A stretch of DNA of 64,000 bases from Unio delphinus (Eukaryota; Mollusca; Bivalvia; Unionida; Unionidae). The notes beneath the pieces were generated by a model. That model did no database searches, was not told the DNA's origin, and saw only the letters and a list, made by a program, of their open reading frames with translations. Location of the stretch: the NCBI GenBank assembly GCA_029339505.1, contig JAQISU010000210.1:10553501-10617500 (forward strand). The letters are read 5' to 3'. Position 1 is the stretch's first letter. The number at the start of each line of letters is the position of its first letter. Shown here piece after piece: positions 1 to 7,679 of this stretch. The position numbers were made by a program, and so were the translations under genes.

Positions 1-569
1 AACTCTTCGCATTGATTATACACTTCGCCCACCTCATTGATATATCCAATGTATGATGCGTTACCCTTCTTCTTAATTCTACCTGTTTTTTCAGTTTTGA
101 TTTTGTAGAATATATCAGCCCAGTGAGTTATATCTCTAACAAAGTTATGATGTTCTGGTTTCAACAAATTTTTCCTGTTTTCATAAGTCGTAACAACAAG
201 CGCAGGAATTTTTGCTAGTTTAGTCTCAATGATTGCTGCTAAACCCGCCTCGTTAAATATCACGCGTAAATCATCTACTATTTCTTTTGATTCTATTTGT
301 TTTGTTTGTTCAGTTTTCGCTGCTATTTTTTCGAGTTCACCGATAACAGATTTTCCCGTCTCGGGAACATCTCCCAGTATAGCACGCTCTATCCCCTTCG
401 TTGCTGTGGTTACTGGTTTAAACAATTTTTCGGATCCCATAGCAAAATCAGTCTGAAGACTCAGTCGTTGTTGTAGTTTATTCCGTACAGAGTCACGAAT
501 TGGTACAAATCTCCTGATTGCATCCAGTCGTTCACGAGCCAATCGGGTTGTTAATGCTTCATTGACCAT
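1..569 (-). CDS. Hypothetical protein of the Polinton-like element, runs off the left edge
   Basis: The minus strand is open from an ATG at 569-567 to the window edge, about 189 codons without a stop. I translated this by hand. The N-terminus is rich in Arg and Leu and looks helical (start MVNEALTTRLARERLDAIRR). A Lys/Glu-rich middle and a later segment with HWADIFYKIK follow. No family is recognised. Its position at the end of a minus-strand gene set, and the helical N-terminus, would suit a structural or DNA-binding protein, but that is inference. The plus-strand frame at 229-456 is its shadow. An extended left flank would show its real length. Confidence 0.7.
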   Translation of the reverse strand, partial: MVNEALTTRLARERLDAIRRFVPIRDSVRNKLQQRLSLQTDFAMGSEKLFKPVTTATKGIERAILGDVPETGKSVIGELEKIAAKTEQTKQIESKEIVDDLRVIFNEAGLAAIIETKLAKIPALVVTTYENRKNLLKPEHHNFVRDITHWADIFYKIKTEKTGRIKKKGNASYIGYINEVGEVYNQCEE

Positions 570-880
570 TATTTAAAATCAGAAACAATTTTTCAATTGC
601 AAAACAATTTTTCAATCCGACCTAACACCATCGGATGGTCATGGAAGTGTTTTAACATCTCTATCAATGATGGCGAAAGTGTGGAAATCCTTATAAAAAA
701 AAAAATCACACTTTCGCCACTTTTCCATTGATAAATCCGAACCAGCCATCAATTTTTTATTCACTGATTTCAACAGTTTTGATCAAAAAATGCTAAAAAA
801 AAAATTAAAATCTCTATGAGGGACGGTCACAATCAAATAATGATAAATGGTTGGTCAATCAAATAATGATAAATGGTCAA
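570..880. other. Intergenic spacer of the Polinton-like element
   Basis: AT-rich noncoding stretch between two minus-strand genes. It holds a strong hairpin (separate entry). Near 833-883 the motif CAATCAAATAATGATAAATGG occurs in two close copies. Nothing else is recognisable. Confidence 0.6.
671..719. terminator. Perfect 13-bp stem-loop, possible 3'-end or terminator hairpin
   Basis: TGGCGAAAGTGTG at 671-683 is the exact reverse complement of 707-719, around a 23-nt loop that contains an A-run. Short flanking complements (TATCAATG at 662-669 and CATTGATA at 727-734) extend it imperfectly. It lies downstream of the minus-strand gene at 881-1237, so a 3'-end role is plausible. That role is inference; the structure is seen directly. 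Confidence 0.5.
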
Positions 881-1237
881 TCAAAATTGTTCATTTTCTT
901 GAATTAACGCCCGTAGGTTTCTAACTTTAGAATTAACCTCCTTTTTCAATTCGTATTCGTACCCCAATTCTTTTCGTATTCGTTCTACGATGGTATACAA
1001 CGGAGCGAACATACTTACGTCACTGGAAAATGCGAGAGAGTCCTTAATAGAATTCTGAATTCTTTTGATGAGCGCATACTTCTTTGGTAGCATATATTTA
1101 TTGTTGTTAACTCCGTATTCTATGTCCTGAAAATCAGACATGATTTGATCAGGATTTAACCCATCTGATAGTTCAATATCCCAACCTTTCAATTTTGAAA
1201 TCTCGGATAAAATGCTATTCATGTTTTCAGAATTCAT
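881..1237 (-). CDS. Small hypothetical protein of the Polinton-like element
   Basis: An open frame of 133 codons reaches back to an ATG at 1282. I prefer the internal Met at 1237, giving about 118 residues starting MNSENMNSILSEISKLKGWD. The longer version would overlap the end of the upstream endonuclease gene and begins with an unlikely HIFHLEIYHYY tract. The protein is acidic/basic mixed, probably all-helical, with no cysteine pairs or membrane segment. It contains the segment DGLNPDQIMSDFQDIEYG. I do not recognise a family. It follows the endonuclease on the same strand and may share its transcript. Confidence 0.55.
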   Translation of the reverse strand: MNSENMNSILSEISKLKGWDIELSDGLNPDQIMSDFQDIEYGVNNNKYMLPKKYALIKRIQNSIKDSLAFSSDVSMFAPLYTIVERIRKELGYEYELKKEVNSKVRNLRALIQENEQF

Positions 1238-1281
1238 TATTCTATAATAATGATATATTTCTAAATGAAAAATATGACGCA

Positions 1282-1773
1282 TTAGACATAACTAAATTGA
1301 ACTTTTTGTCCCGTCCTTTTTGAAATAGCCGTCTTGGTTATTCCCTCTGCAACATATCGTACTGAGGATATACAAATATCGAAGTGCCTACCGGCTTCAT
1401 TCATTGATTGAAATATTTTTTCTTCGTTAGTTATCGTATTCAAAGATTTCACAGATCTCGCTTTTTTCGAGTATTTCCCAGTCCCCCCTCGTTCGGTATT
1501 CTCACTTTGTGTAACAGCCTGCAGATTTGATAAAGAATTGTTTTTCGGATTAGAATCGATATGATCAATGACAGAATCATCCTCGATCAATCCATGGAAA
1601 CACTCGTACACGAAACGATGATTGAGATATTTCTTCTTTCCAGCACCAAACATCAAATACCCCATACCATTATCCCACCCAACTGATTTCTTCAGTCTGC
1701 GGTTTCTTACAACACCATCACTGGATGCTTCATAATTTGTGATCACAGGGTGTTGTCTGAATTCTTGGTTCAT
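1282..1773 (-). CDS. HNH endonuclease with NUMOD4-like and NUMOD1-like domains (homing type)
   Basis: 163 residues. The N-terminal 35 residues (HPVITNYEASSDGVVRNRR) match the NUMOD4 pattern of homing endonucleases. Residues about 50 to 95 carry an HNH core with HRFVYECFHG, the H-x-D pair in VIDHIDSNPKNN and LQAVTQSENT. Residues about 105 to 145 look like a NUMOD1 DNA-binding helix-turn-helix (SMNEAGRHFDICISSVRYVAEG). Such proteins are free-standing nucleases common in phages and large DNA viruses; here the gene is not inside an intron or another gene. It sits on the minus strand between a zinc-binding protein and a small unknown protein. A role in element mobility or recombination is inference. 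Confidence 0.85.
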   Translation of the reverse strand: MNQEFRQHPVITNYEASSDGVVRNRRLKKSVGWDNGMGYLMFGAGKKKYLNHRFVYECFHGLIEDDSVIDHIDSNPKNNSLSNLQAVTQSENTERGGTGKYSKKARSVKSLNTITNEEKIFQSMNEAGRHFDICISSVRYVAEGITKTAISKRTGQKVQFSYV

Positions 1774-1787
1774 TCGTATACATAATA

Positions 1788-2204
1788 CTATTGTTTGTCT
1801 AATTCATCGTTTGGTTTAATGATAAATCTTTCGATGTAGTCTTGAGGAGTTCTTATGATTTTATCCTTGACTCTGTCAAGGATACTGACTTTGTCAGCGT
1901 CAAGAATACTGACTTTGTCAGCGTCAAGAATACTGACTTTGTCAGCGTCAGGGTTAAAATTTCTGATTGATTGTCCATTTTTTATTCTTTTATCATAATA
2001 TCGCTTCAACTCCCTGTATCGCTTACCACCGCAATTCAAACACAACTGAGATTTTCCCCTAACCCCAACTCCACATCGTATGCATGGTAACGGACCAAGG
2101 CTTCCACGACGAAAGCTTTGCATATGATACCCACAGAACTCATTTCTGCATGATTTGTTACACGGGATTACTGATCCAATCATAAGCCACTTGCAGTGAT
2201 TCAT
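1788..2204 (-). CDS. Cysteine-rich zinc-binding protein with octapeptide repeats
   Basis: 138 residues. Residues 1-60 contain Cys/His sets (CNKSC, FCGYH, CIRCG, CLNCGG) that look like two treble-clef or zinc-ribbon modules. A basic stretch with YRELKRYYDKRIKNG follows, then three perfect copies of an eight-residue unit DADKVSIL, encoded by a 24-bp tandem repeat at about 1870-1950. The C-terminus is charged. Function unknown; zinc binding is inferred from the cysteine spacing. It lies 14 nt upstream of the HNH endonuclease start on the same strand, so co-transcription is likely. Confidence 0.6.
   Translation of the reverse strand: MNHCKWLMIGSVIPCNKSCRNEFCGYHMQSFRRGSLGPLPCIRCGVGVRGKSQLCLNCGGKRYRELKRYYDKRIKNGQSIRNFNPDADKVSILDADKVSILDADKVSILDRVKDKIIRTPQDYIERFIIKPNDELDKQ
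1873..1956. repeat. 24-bp tandem repeat, 3 copies, in frame
   Basis: Three consecutive 24-bp units in the zinc-protein gene encode DADKVSIL repeats. The unit is a multiple of three, so the frame is preserved. Confidence 0.9.
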
Positions 2205-2245
2205 ATATAAAAATCTTTCATTTAAATGCTTGTTTTAATTATAGC

Positions 2246-2800
2246 ATGAAGGAATTAGGGAGAACGCCTTCGAAAAATGCTGATAAGGAGTTTAAGAGAT
2301 TATTAAAAATCAATCCTAGATTTAATCTCGATAAACCCAAAAAACGTAACAAACGTCCAATAGACGGAAACATGAAAGAGTTTAAGAGATTATTAAAAAT
2401 CAATCCTAGATTTAATCTCGATAAACCCAAAAAACGTAACAAACGTCCAAGAGACGGAAACATGAAAGAGTTTAAGAGATTATTAAAAATCAATCCTAAA
2501 TTTAATCTCGATAAACCAAAAAGACGTAACAAACGTCCAAGAGACGGAAACATGAAAGAGTTGAAGAGATTATTAAAAATCAATCCTAAATTTAATCTGG
2601 ATAAACCAAAAAGACGTAACAAAATCAATCCTAGATTTAATCTCGATAAACCAAAAAAACGTCCAATAGACGGAAACATGAAAGAGTTTAAGAGATTATT
2701 GAAAATCAATCCTAGATTTAATCTCGATAAACCAAAAAAAAACGTCCAAGAGAGATTACCCCTGGAAAGATGCTCAATTCAATCTCGATATAGCTTCTAA
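2246..2800 (+). CDS. Basic 30-residue-repeat tract, probable N-terminal extension of the polymerase
   Basis: 184-codon frame made of about five copies of a 90-bp (30-residue) unit, core KRLLKINPRFNLDKPKKR, very rich in Lys, Arg and Asn. The frame ends at 2800, 32 nt before the polymerase ATG. In the polymerase frame the sequence is open back past 2740 and continues the same NLD-type repeat pattern. The two frames part at the A9 run near 2737-2745. So either the tract was once the N-terminus of the polymerase and a homopolymer indel broke it, or the shift occurs during expression, or the run length is a sequencing error. A DNA-binding or protein-priming role is inference. Confidence 0.55.
   Translation: MKELGRTPSKNADKEFKRLLKINPRFNLDKPKKRNKRPIDGNMKEFKRLLKINPRFNLDKPKKRNKRPRDGNMKEFKRLLKINPKFNLDKPKRRNKRPRDGNMKELKRLLKINPKFNLDKPKRRNKINPRFNLDKPKKRPIDGNMKEFKRLLKINPRFNLDKPKKNVQERLPLERCSIQSRYSF
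2281..2750 (+). repeat. 90-bp tandem repeat, about 5 copies
   Basis: Units start with ATGAAAGAGTTTAAGAGATT and are 90 bp long. One later unit is shortened. Copies differ by a few substitutions (R/K, I/R, F/L), so the array is not brand new. Confidence 0.9.
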
Positions 2801-2831
2801 TACACCAAAGAATACAATTCTTGATAAAGCC

Positions 2832-5800
2832 ATGATTAGTAAAATCAGAGACTGTTTTAATGAATTCAAGCGTGATGGAGCATCTTATTGTTGGTCAACA
2901 TTTCGAATTGATGGTGTTGTTGATGCTACCATGACTGATGAAAAAGCAGCAGTGATAATTTCACGTGTTGGGGAAAAACGGCATTTTTTCCGAATCAAAT
3001 TCATTATCGAAGTCGATGGCAAATGGATTATTAAGGATAAATTTGAACCAATCCTCAAGAATAAAAAAGCTGTCATTGTGAGTAGAGATTCCAAACCAGG
3101 GATTCTAACCGGCATTGATAAACTATACTACGAAAGATCTTATCCCGTAACAGCAATGGTTTATGGGATATATCCGTTAAATGATAAACCCGATATCGCA
3201 AAACTAGCTCCTATGAAATATTCGTCAGGGCTTAATTGTGTAGCAGAACGAATAATAGAACACTTCACAAATGCATCCCGAGGAAATAAACTAACTGATC
3301 TGCGACGTAGGAAAATAACCGAGTGGGAACTGACAGTGAAACAGCATGGTGCAAAGATTTCTGATATAGCTAAATTAGAAACATCATTACGATTCCCAAT
3401 AACCGTTATGACGATAACCGGAGAGGTTTTATACGAACCGAAATATAACAAAAATGGAGCACCAATACAGATTATTGATCATAACAAACACGCGTGGACA
3501 CCTGCGGTAACAATATTTCCACGAGAACGAACCGTGAAATATATCCCTAAGGAGTTCGTCGGGGATGTTTTCTATGAAGAGAGATTATTTGATGCTATTC
3601 ATGCGTTGTGTAAGGATGATCCTGTGTCAGTGTGGTTACTTAGAAGTGATGAAGAATTCGATCAATTTGTAAAACCAAATGGTGAATTATATCGCATTAA
3701 AGAATTAGATAACAGAATGAGAAAAATCGCTAGTGATTTTTCACCGGAGAATTCCCATGAAAAACTACTCACGGATAGTTTTACTATTCCATCAGTGGTA
3801 GCTCACTTCGCAAGAGAAAAAAACTCATGGCGTCCAACACGAAATGATTTTCTCGAGGATGTTAAATTGAGTTGCGTCGTATTTGGTCATGGAGGACTGT
3901 GGAATACGAAATACTCACGTGATGGTATGATTTCAATTGATATAGCCGCGTGTTATCCCGGAAGTTTTCTCGGGTATGGGGAATGCGCTGAGTACTTCAA
4001 ACGATTTGGACACCCCACGCATGAAATGACTCGTGTTGCGATTAATGGACCATTGCCTGATTTTGATTTAACCGGATTCGCTCGTGTGATTTCATTTGAA
4101 TTAGCTACAGGGTTACATCCGTGTAGTTATGTTTGGCTCGGTAGACACCTATCTGAAAAACACTGGATGCCAATAGTGCTATTGAGATATATGATTGATT
4201 GTGGTATGCTAATATCGTTGATTGTTTCCGAGGCTATTATATGCTATCGAGCTCAGAAAGAAGTTTGGCTACCACAACCCAATCTAGATAGAATAATCAA
4301 CGAACTACGAAAACAGTTTCCAGATTTCAGTGAAGAAGAAATCATAAATTGGTCTAAGAAGTTATTTGAAATTAAAAAAGAACAAGCAAAAGATCTCGGA
4401 AGAAGAATAATCGGTAAATTTACCCAGGGTGGACGATACGATAACGCAAAATATTCTTCGCGGTTGATCATAGATGTCGCTGAATACGATTTTATTGTAG
4501 CGGATTTAATGAAACAGGGAAAACTTGTATCCCGTAAGGATGCTTTTCTATCCAATGGTGAGAAATTAGGTACGGTTGTTACCTACTGTGATGGATATAA
4601 TTCCCAGTACACACACTTAAGAAGTTCAATGTTAGCCTATGCTTCTATTAATCTATTTTCGATGATAAATAGATTTCCTAATACCGCGGTTAGAGTAGCC
4701 ACTGATTCGATGTATATACATAATAAGTACAAATCAACTGTAGCGGCATTCACAGATCCCGAAGAAAATTGGGGGCGTTGGCGATTTAAAAAGGAGATGC
4801 TACATGAGTATTGTGAATCCGCAGACGTTGCCATGGATGATAAATATATTTGTTGTAACCGTATTGAAATTCAATCAGAACTTTCTAATGCACCACCGGT
4901 ATCTGATCCAGTATGTAGATACAAGACAGTTTATTTAAACGGTTGTGGTGGGTCAGGAAAGACAACTCGTGCAATTGAATTATTTCGTCGTGGAAACGCT
5001 AGCGTTTCTAACATGATTGTGCTAACACCGACTCACAGACTCACCAGAGAGATGATACAACGAGGGGTAAATGCTTGCACTTACCATAGTTTCTTTCGAT
5101 GGAAGGGTGACAAATGGACTCCTGAGCGTATGGGTGATAAATTCATTCCTGAAATCTTAATTTGGGATGAAATATGCACAGTGTCATTAGACGTATTAAA
5201 AACATTTCTTGAGTGGTTGTTAACCAAAAACACAAAAGTCGTCATGTGCGGGGATCAAGGCCAACCACCACCATTTGTCGGTGCATCTCCACATGAATGG
5301 CTAAAGGGTTTTGTAGACTACTATGAAGAAATCACCACTGATTATAGATCACTTGATGAACGATTACGCGAGTTCAAAGCGCTAATTAGATTACAACCGG
5401 ATAGAATCCAATGCGAAATAGCGCGTGAAGTGATTTCAGAAACCCCAATGAATGATTTCTGGGAAGCGTGGAGACCAAACGATTTGATCATTGCAAGTAG
5501 AAAAATAGTCAGGGATACACTTCAGATGAAGTTATTTGAATTGCATAAAGAAAAATTTGCAACGCTTCCAGTACCCCTTTGTTATAGGCCATCGGATACA
5601 CGAAAACAGAATATTGAAGTTGATATTCCAGGACAGAATGAAAAACAAATTTTGGTATTAAATGATATTGTGCTGGTTGATATCAATGTCGTTGAAGATG
5701 CATTGCGTGCTAATAAATCCCCGTGGACGCTAGGATACGCAGCAACAATACACTCTTCACAGGGATTGACTATATCGGATACAGTTGTTTGGATGGTAGA

Positions 5801-6185
5801 TAATCACATCGAATGGTCAAATTTAGTCTATCTCGCAGTATCCAGAGTACGAAACATAAATCAACTTCGAAGAGTTGTTTTCGATGATAATGACACAACA
5901 ATAAGTGATATTGATGTTAGCATCATTAATAAAAAACTCTCCGGTTACAAACAACAGGACAAAAAAAAACAACGAGAATTTGATATTGATGCTAAATTAA
6001 TAATCACTTTGAAGAAACAACAGAATAATCACTGCGCGAGTTGCAATTGTATAATGCGTTGGCAGTATTCGGATAAGGATCCTCGCCAATTCACCGTAGA
6101 CAGAAAAAATAACAATCTCGGTCATGTCAGAAATAATGTGATGTTGACTTGTCTTGAGTGCAATAGACGCAACGGTGCTAGTTAA
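2832..6185 (+). CDS. Family-B DNA polymerase / SF1 helicase / HNH fusion protein
   Basis: 1,117 residues. Residues about 360-640 carry divergent PolB palm motifs: motif A SIDIAACYPGSFLGYG (about 368), a motif-B-like GRRIIGKFTQGG (about 525) and motif C VATDSMYI (about 621). The usual NS-x-x-G of motif B is not conserved. Residues about 700-1040 form an SF1 helicase: Walker A GCGGSGKT (about 704), motif II LIWDE (about 776), motif III GDQGQPPPF (about 806), motif V ATIHSSQGLT (about 970) and motif VI AVSRVR (about 1002). Residues 1060-1117 are an HNH/treble-clef domain with CASC, DRKNNNLGH and CLECN. It would replicate the element. No 3'-5' exonuclease was recognised. The 3' end overlaps the convergent integrase gene by 8 nt. 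The true N-terminus may lie upstream in the repeat tract. Confidence 0.85.
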   Translation: MISKIRDCFNEFKRDGASYCWSTFRIDGVVDATMTDEKAAVIISRVGEKRHFFRIKFIIEVDGKWIIKDKFEPILKNKKAVIVSRDSKPGILTGIDKLYYERSYPVTAMVYGIYPLNDKPDIAKLAPMKYSSGLNCVAERIIEHFTNASRGNKLTDLRRRKITEWELTVKQHGAKISDIAKLETSLRFPITVMTITGEVLYEPKYNKNGAPIQIIDHNKHAWTPAVTIFPRERTVKYIPKEFVGDVFYEERLFDAIHALCKDDPVSVWLLRSDEEFDQFVKPNGELYRIKELDNRMRKIASDFSPENSHEKLLTDSFTIPSVVAHFAREKNSWRPTRNDFLEDVKLSCVVFGHGGLWNTKYSRDGMISIDIAACYPGSFLGYGECAEYFKRFGHPTHEMTRVAINGPLPDFDLTGFARVISFELATGLHPCSYVWLGRHLSEKHWMPIVLLRYMIDCGMLISLIVSEAIICYRAQKEVWLPQPNLDRIINELRKQFPDFSEEEIINWSKKLFEIKKEQAKDLGRRIIGKFTQGGRYDNAKYSSRLIIDVAEYDFIVADLMKQGKLVSRKDAFLSNGEKLGTVVTYCDGYNSQYTHLRSSMLAYASINLFSMINRFPNTAVRVATDSMYIHNKYKSTVAAFTDPEENWGRWRFKKEMLHEYCESADVAMDDKYICCNRIEIQSELSNAPPVSDPVCRYKTVYLNGCGGSGKTTRAIELFRRGNASVSNMIVLTPTHRLTREMIQRGVNACTYHSFFRWKGDKWTPERMGDKFIPEILIWDEICTVSLDVLKTFLEWLLTKNTKVVMCGDQGQPPPFVGASPHEWLKGFVDYYEEITTDYRSLDERLREFKALIRLQPDRIQCEIAREVISETPMNDFWEAWRPNDLIIASRKIVRDTLQMKLFELHKEKFATLPVPLCYRPSDTRKQNIEVDIPGQNEKQILVLNDIVLVDINVVEDALRANKSPWTLGYAATIHSSQGLTISDTVVWMVDNHIEWSNLVYLAVSRVRNINQLRRVVFDDNDTTISDIDVSIINKKLSGYKQQDKKKQREFDIDAKLIITLKKQQNNHCASCNCIMRWQYSDKDPRQFTVDRKNNNLGHVRNNVMLTCLECNRRNGAS
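4993..5008. repeat. 16-bp perfect palindrome, copy 1
   Basis: GAAACGCTAGCGTTTC lies inside the polymerase-helicase gene, just after the Walker A region. The same 16-mer occurs once more in this element, at 6428-6443. Confidence 0.8.
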
Positions 6186-7140
6186 GACCATGCGGTGGCA
6201 ATTGAGTATCCTCGGGAATCACTTGTAGTTGTTGTCGAGTAAAACCCCGCTGAGGGGCAGTTGAATCCAGTTTATAGACTGGAGGTCTACCAGTTGATCG
6301 TGTTATACTAGATATCTTATGCGTAGTGACGCTCCAAATAGGATCAGTAGCCCTTTTTCTACCCCCTTCAAGCTCTCCTGGTTCGTATAAGTACCTCACA
6401 ATGACACTACTACCAAGAATTGGTTGGGAAACGCTAGCGTTTCTAGGGAAATCTTTTTGTGGTTGTACGGGTATTGACTTCTTTTTAATCGCGTTGATAG
6501 GTTTCATGTTGATTGTTCTAGTAATCTCGTTATTCAGTGCAGTAATCACAGATGGTAATCTTTTAACCCATTCACTGGATCGCTTTTCTTGAATGAATTC
6601 TTTTGCGTATTGATATCCAAATAACCGCTCAGCAATCGTCCGATTAAATCGTTCTACAATGGCCTGATCGCGATGTAGCGCAGTATGCCCTCGTCGTATG
6701 GTGACATTATGATGTTTCATTGTAGATAACACTACACCCTGAAATTCCTTGCCAGGATCAACCTGCAATAGATTCGGCCAACGCAGAGGACCTCGTCGAT
6801 AAATCCTTTCAAATGCAGAAGCGACTTCAGTGGCTGATTTTGTTTTTAACGGTTCTGCTTCTTTGTATCGACTTGCAATATCAACTACGGTTAACGCATA
6901 TTTGTAACCACGATCATGTGGCAGAAATAATATATCAGCCTGATGAACTTCATTAGGAGCGGTCACATCAAAATGCGAGAATTGAATTTGTTTAGGCGGT
7001 GGTAGATAAATTTGCCATAGTGCCTGTTTGGATGACCAATTAGCCGCAGTGGTTTTTTTCACTTTTGCGGCGCTAGCGAGTTTATTGATTGCAGCGTTAC
7101 CCCTCCAGTATCCCCTCGGAGAATAATAAATTGATTCCAT
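6178..7140 (-). CDS. Retrovirus-type DDE integrase (Polinton integrase)
   Basis: The frame runs from an ATG at 7158 (326 codons), but the start is more likely the Met at 7140 (MESIYYSPRGYWRG), which resembles Polinton integrase N-termini. In 326-residue numbering the catalytic triad is D75 (HQADILFLP), D134 (QVDPGKEFQ) and E169 (AIVERFNRT), a D-D-35-E spacing. The core is preceded by a helical domain with AAINKLASAAKVKKTTAANW, in the position of the zinc-binding domain but without a clear HHCC motif. The C-terminus is basic, with STGRPPVYKLDS. It would integrate the element. The gene is convergent with the polymerase and downstream of the phospholipase on the same strand. All catalytic residues are present. 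Confidence 0.92.
   Translation of the reverse strand: MESIYYSPRGYWRGNAAINKLASAAKVKKTTAANWSSKQALWQIYLPPPKQIQFSHFDVTAPNEVHQADILFLPHDRGYKYALTVVDIASRYKEAEPLKTKSATEVASAFERIYRRGPLRWPNLLQVDPGKEFQGVVLSTMKHHNVTIRRGHTALHRDQAIVERFNRTIAERLFGYQYAKEFIQEKRSSEWVKRLPSVITALNNEITRTINMKPINAIKKKSIPVQPQKDFPRNASVSQPILGSSVIVRYLYEPGELEGGRKRATDPIWSVTTHKISSITRSTGRPPVYKLDSTAPQRGFTRQQLQVIPEDTQLPPHGLN
6428..6443. repeat. 16-bp perfect palindrome, copy 2
   Basis: Same GAAACGCTAGCGTTTC as at 4993-5008, here inside the integrase gene. Because it is palindromic it encodes NASVS in both genes although they are on opposite strands. Confidence 0.8.
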
Positions 7141-7144
7141 ATTA

Positions 7145-7480
7145 TTAATTACCAGCACCTAACATCAATTTACTTTTCATTGCCGATTTTATCAAAAATG
7201 AAGACAATTTTTCTTTGAAGGATTTATCAGGAATAGCATTTAACGCATGAATTAATTTCACATCTGCTAGATGCCTGTGTTGCAGATTGCTGCTTTTATA
7301 AGCAACATCATGAAGGTGACAGGCCTTATCAATGGCGTTTATTGGTTCTTCACCGGGGTTGGGTTGATTTTGATTATTGAGTCTGATATCAAGTCTGGTT
7401 CCCGGTCCACAGTAGCTATATCCTGGGAGGTGCTTTTCTCCGGGGTACTTTGCCCATGGGGTTCCAGGGAGCTTTGCCAA
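7145..7480 (-). CDS. Parvovirus-type phospholipase A2 domain protein
   Basis: 111 residues. The calcium-loop motif YCGPGT is at 23-28 and the catalytic His-Asp pair is in CHLHDVAY at 54-61. This is the arrangement of the PLA2 domain in parvovirus minor capsid proteins and in several Polinton/adintovirus proteins, where it is thought to help membrane crossing. A helical tail follows. The frame is open upstream of this ATG as far as a TGA at about 7519-7517, just before an A9 run in the zinc-ribbon gene. The lipase may therefore be made as a frameshift product of that gene rather than from its own ATG. It overlaps the integrase frame by a few codons. Confidence 0.85.
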   Translation of the reverse strand: MAKLPGTPWAKYPGEKHLPGYSYCGPGTRLDIRLNNQNQPNPGEEPINAIDKACHLHDVAYKSSNLQHRHLADVKLIHALNAIPDKSFKEKLSSFLIKSAMKSKLMLGAGN

Positions 7481-7662
7481 TTTCGCTGCGATATCACCTC
7501 CTCGTTTTTTTTTAAATCAGATCTCATAGACACAAATCTAAATTTCTTTGTACCACATTGCACGCATTTACCAGAAAGCGCTGATCGGTTATTTTTTGTT
7601 GTAATCGTCGTCACATCATCTGTGCCAGTACGCGTTTTACACTTCACACAATATAGATCCAT
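7339..7662 (-). CDS. Small zinc-ribbon protein (DUF5679-like)
   Basis: Residues 1-45 form a zinc ribbon with C5, C8, C33 and C36 (YCVKCKTRT ... KCVQCGTKKFR), a pattern like DUF5679, known from large DNA viruses and Polinton-like elements. After about residue 50 the frame loses any recognisable fold and overlaps the phospholipase frame by 142 nt, so the 3' half is probably not the main product. At 7510-7504 the frame contains the heptamer A AAA AAC in the correct phase for -1 slippage into the lipase frame. Its ATG is only 5 bp from the ATG of the divergent ATPase frame, so the two promoters must overlap coding DNA or the ATPase must start further in. Confidence 0.75.
   Translation of the reverse strand: MDLYCVKCKTRTGTDDVTTITTKNNRSALSGKCVQCGTKKFRFVSMRSDLKKNEEVISQRNWQSSLEPHGQSTPEKSTSQDIATVDREPDLISDSIIKINPTPVKNQ
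7504..7510 (-). promoter_or_regulatory. Candidate -1 ribosomal frameshift heptamer A AAA AAC
   Basis: Within a run of nine A followed by C on the minus strand, the zinc-ribbon frame reads A|AAA|AAC, one of the classical X XXY YYZ slippery sites. The phospholipase frame is exactly -1 to the ribbon frame and opens just upstream, after a TGA at about 7519-7517. Slippage would join the ribbon to the lipase domain. I did not identify a downstream pseudoknot. A homopolymer indel is the alternative explanation. Confidence 0.5.
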
Positions 7663-7679
7663 AATTTATGTATAGAAAT

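Noticed and set aside
2239..2709. 156-codon minus-strand frame with FNNLLNSFMFPS repeats
   Set aside because: It is the antisense of the Lys-rich 90-bp repeats at 2246-2750; repeats without stops give open frames on both strands.
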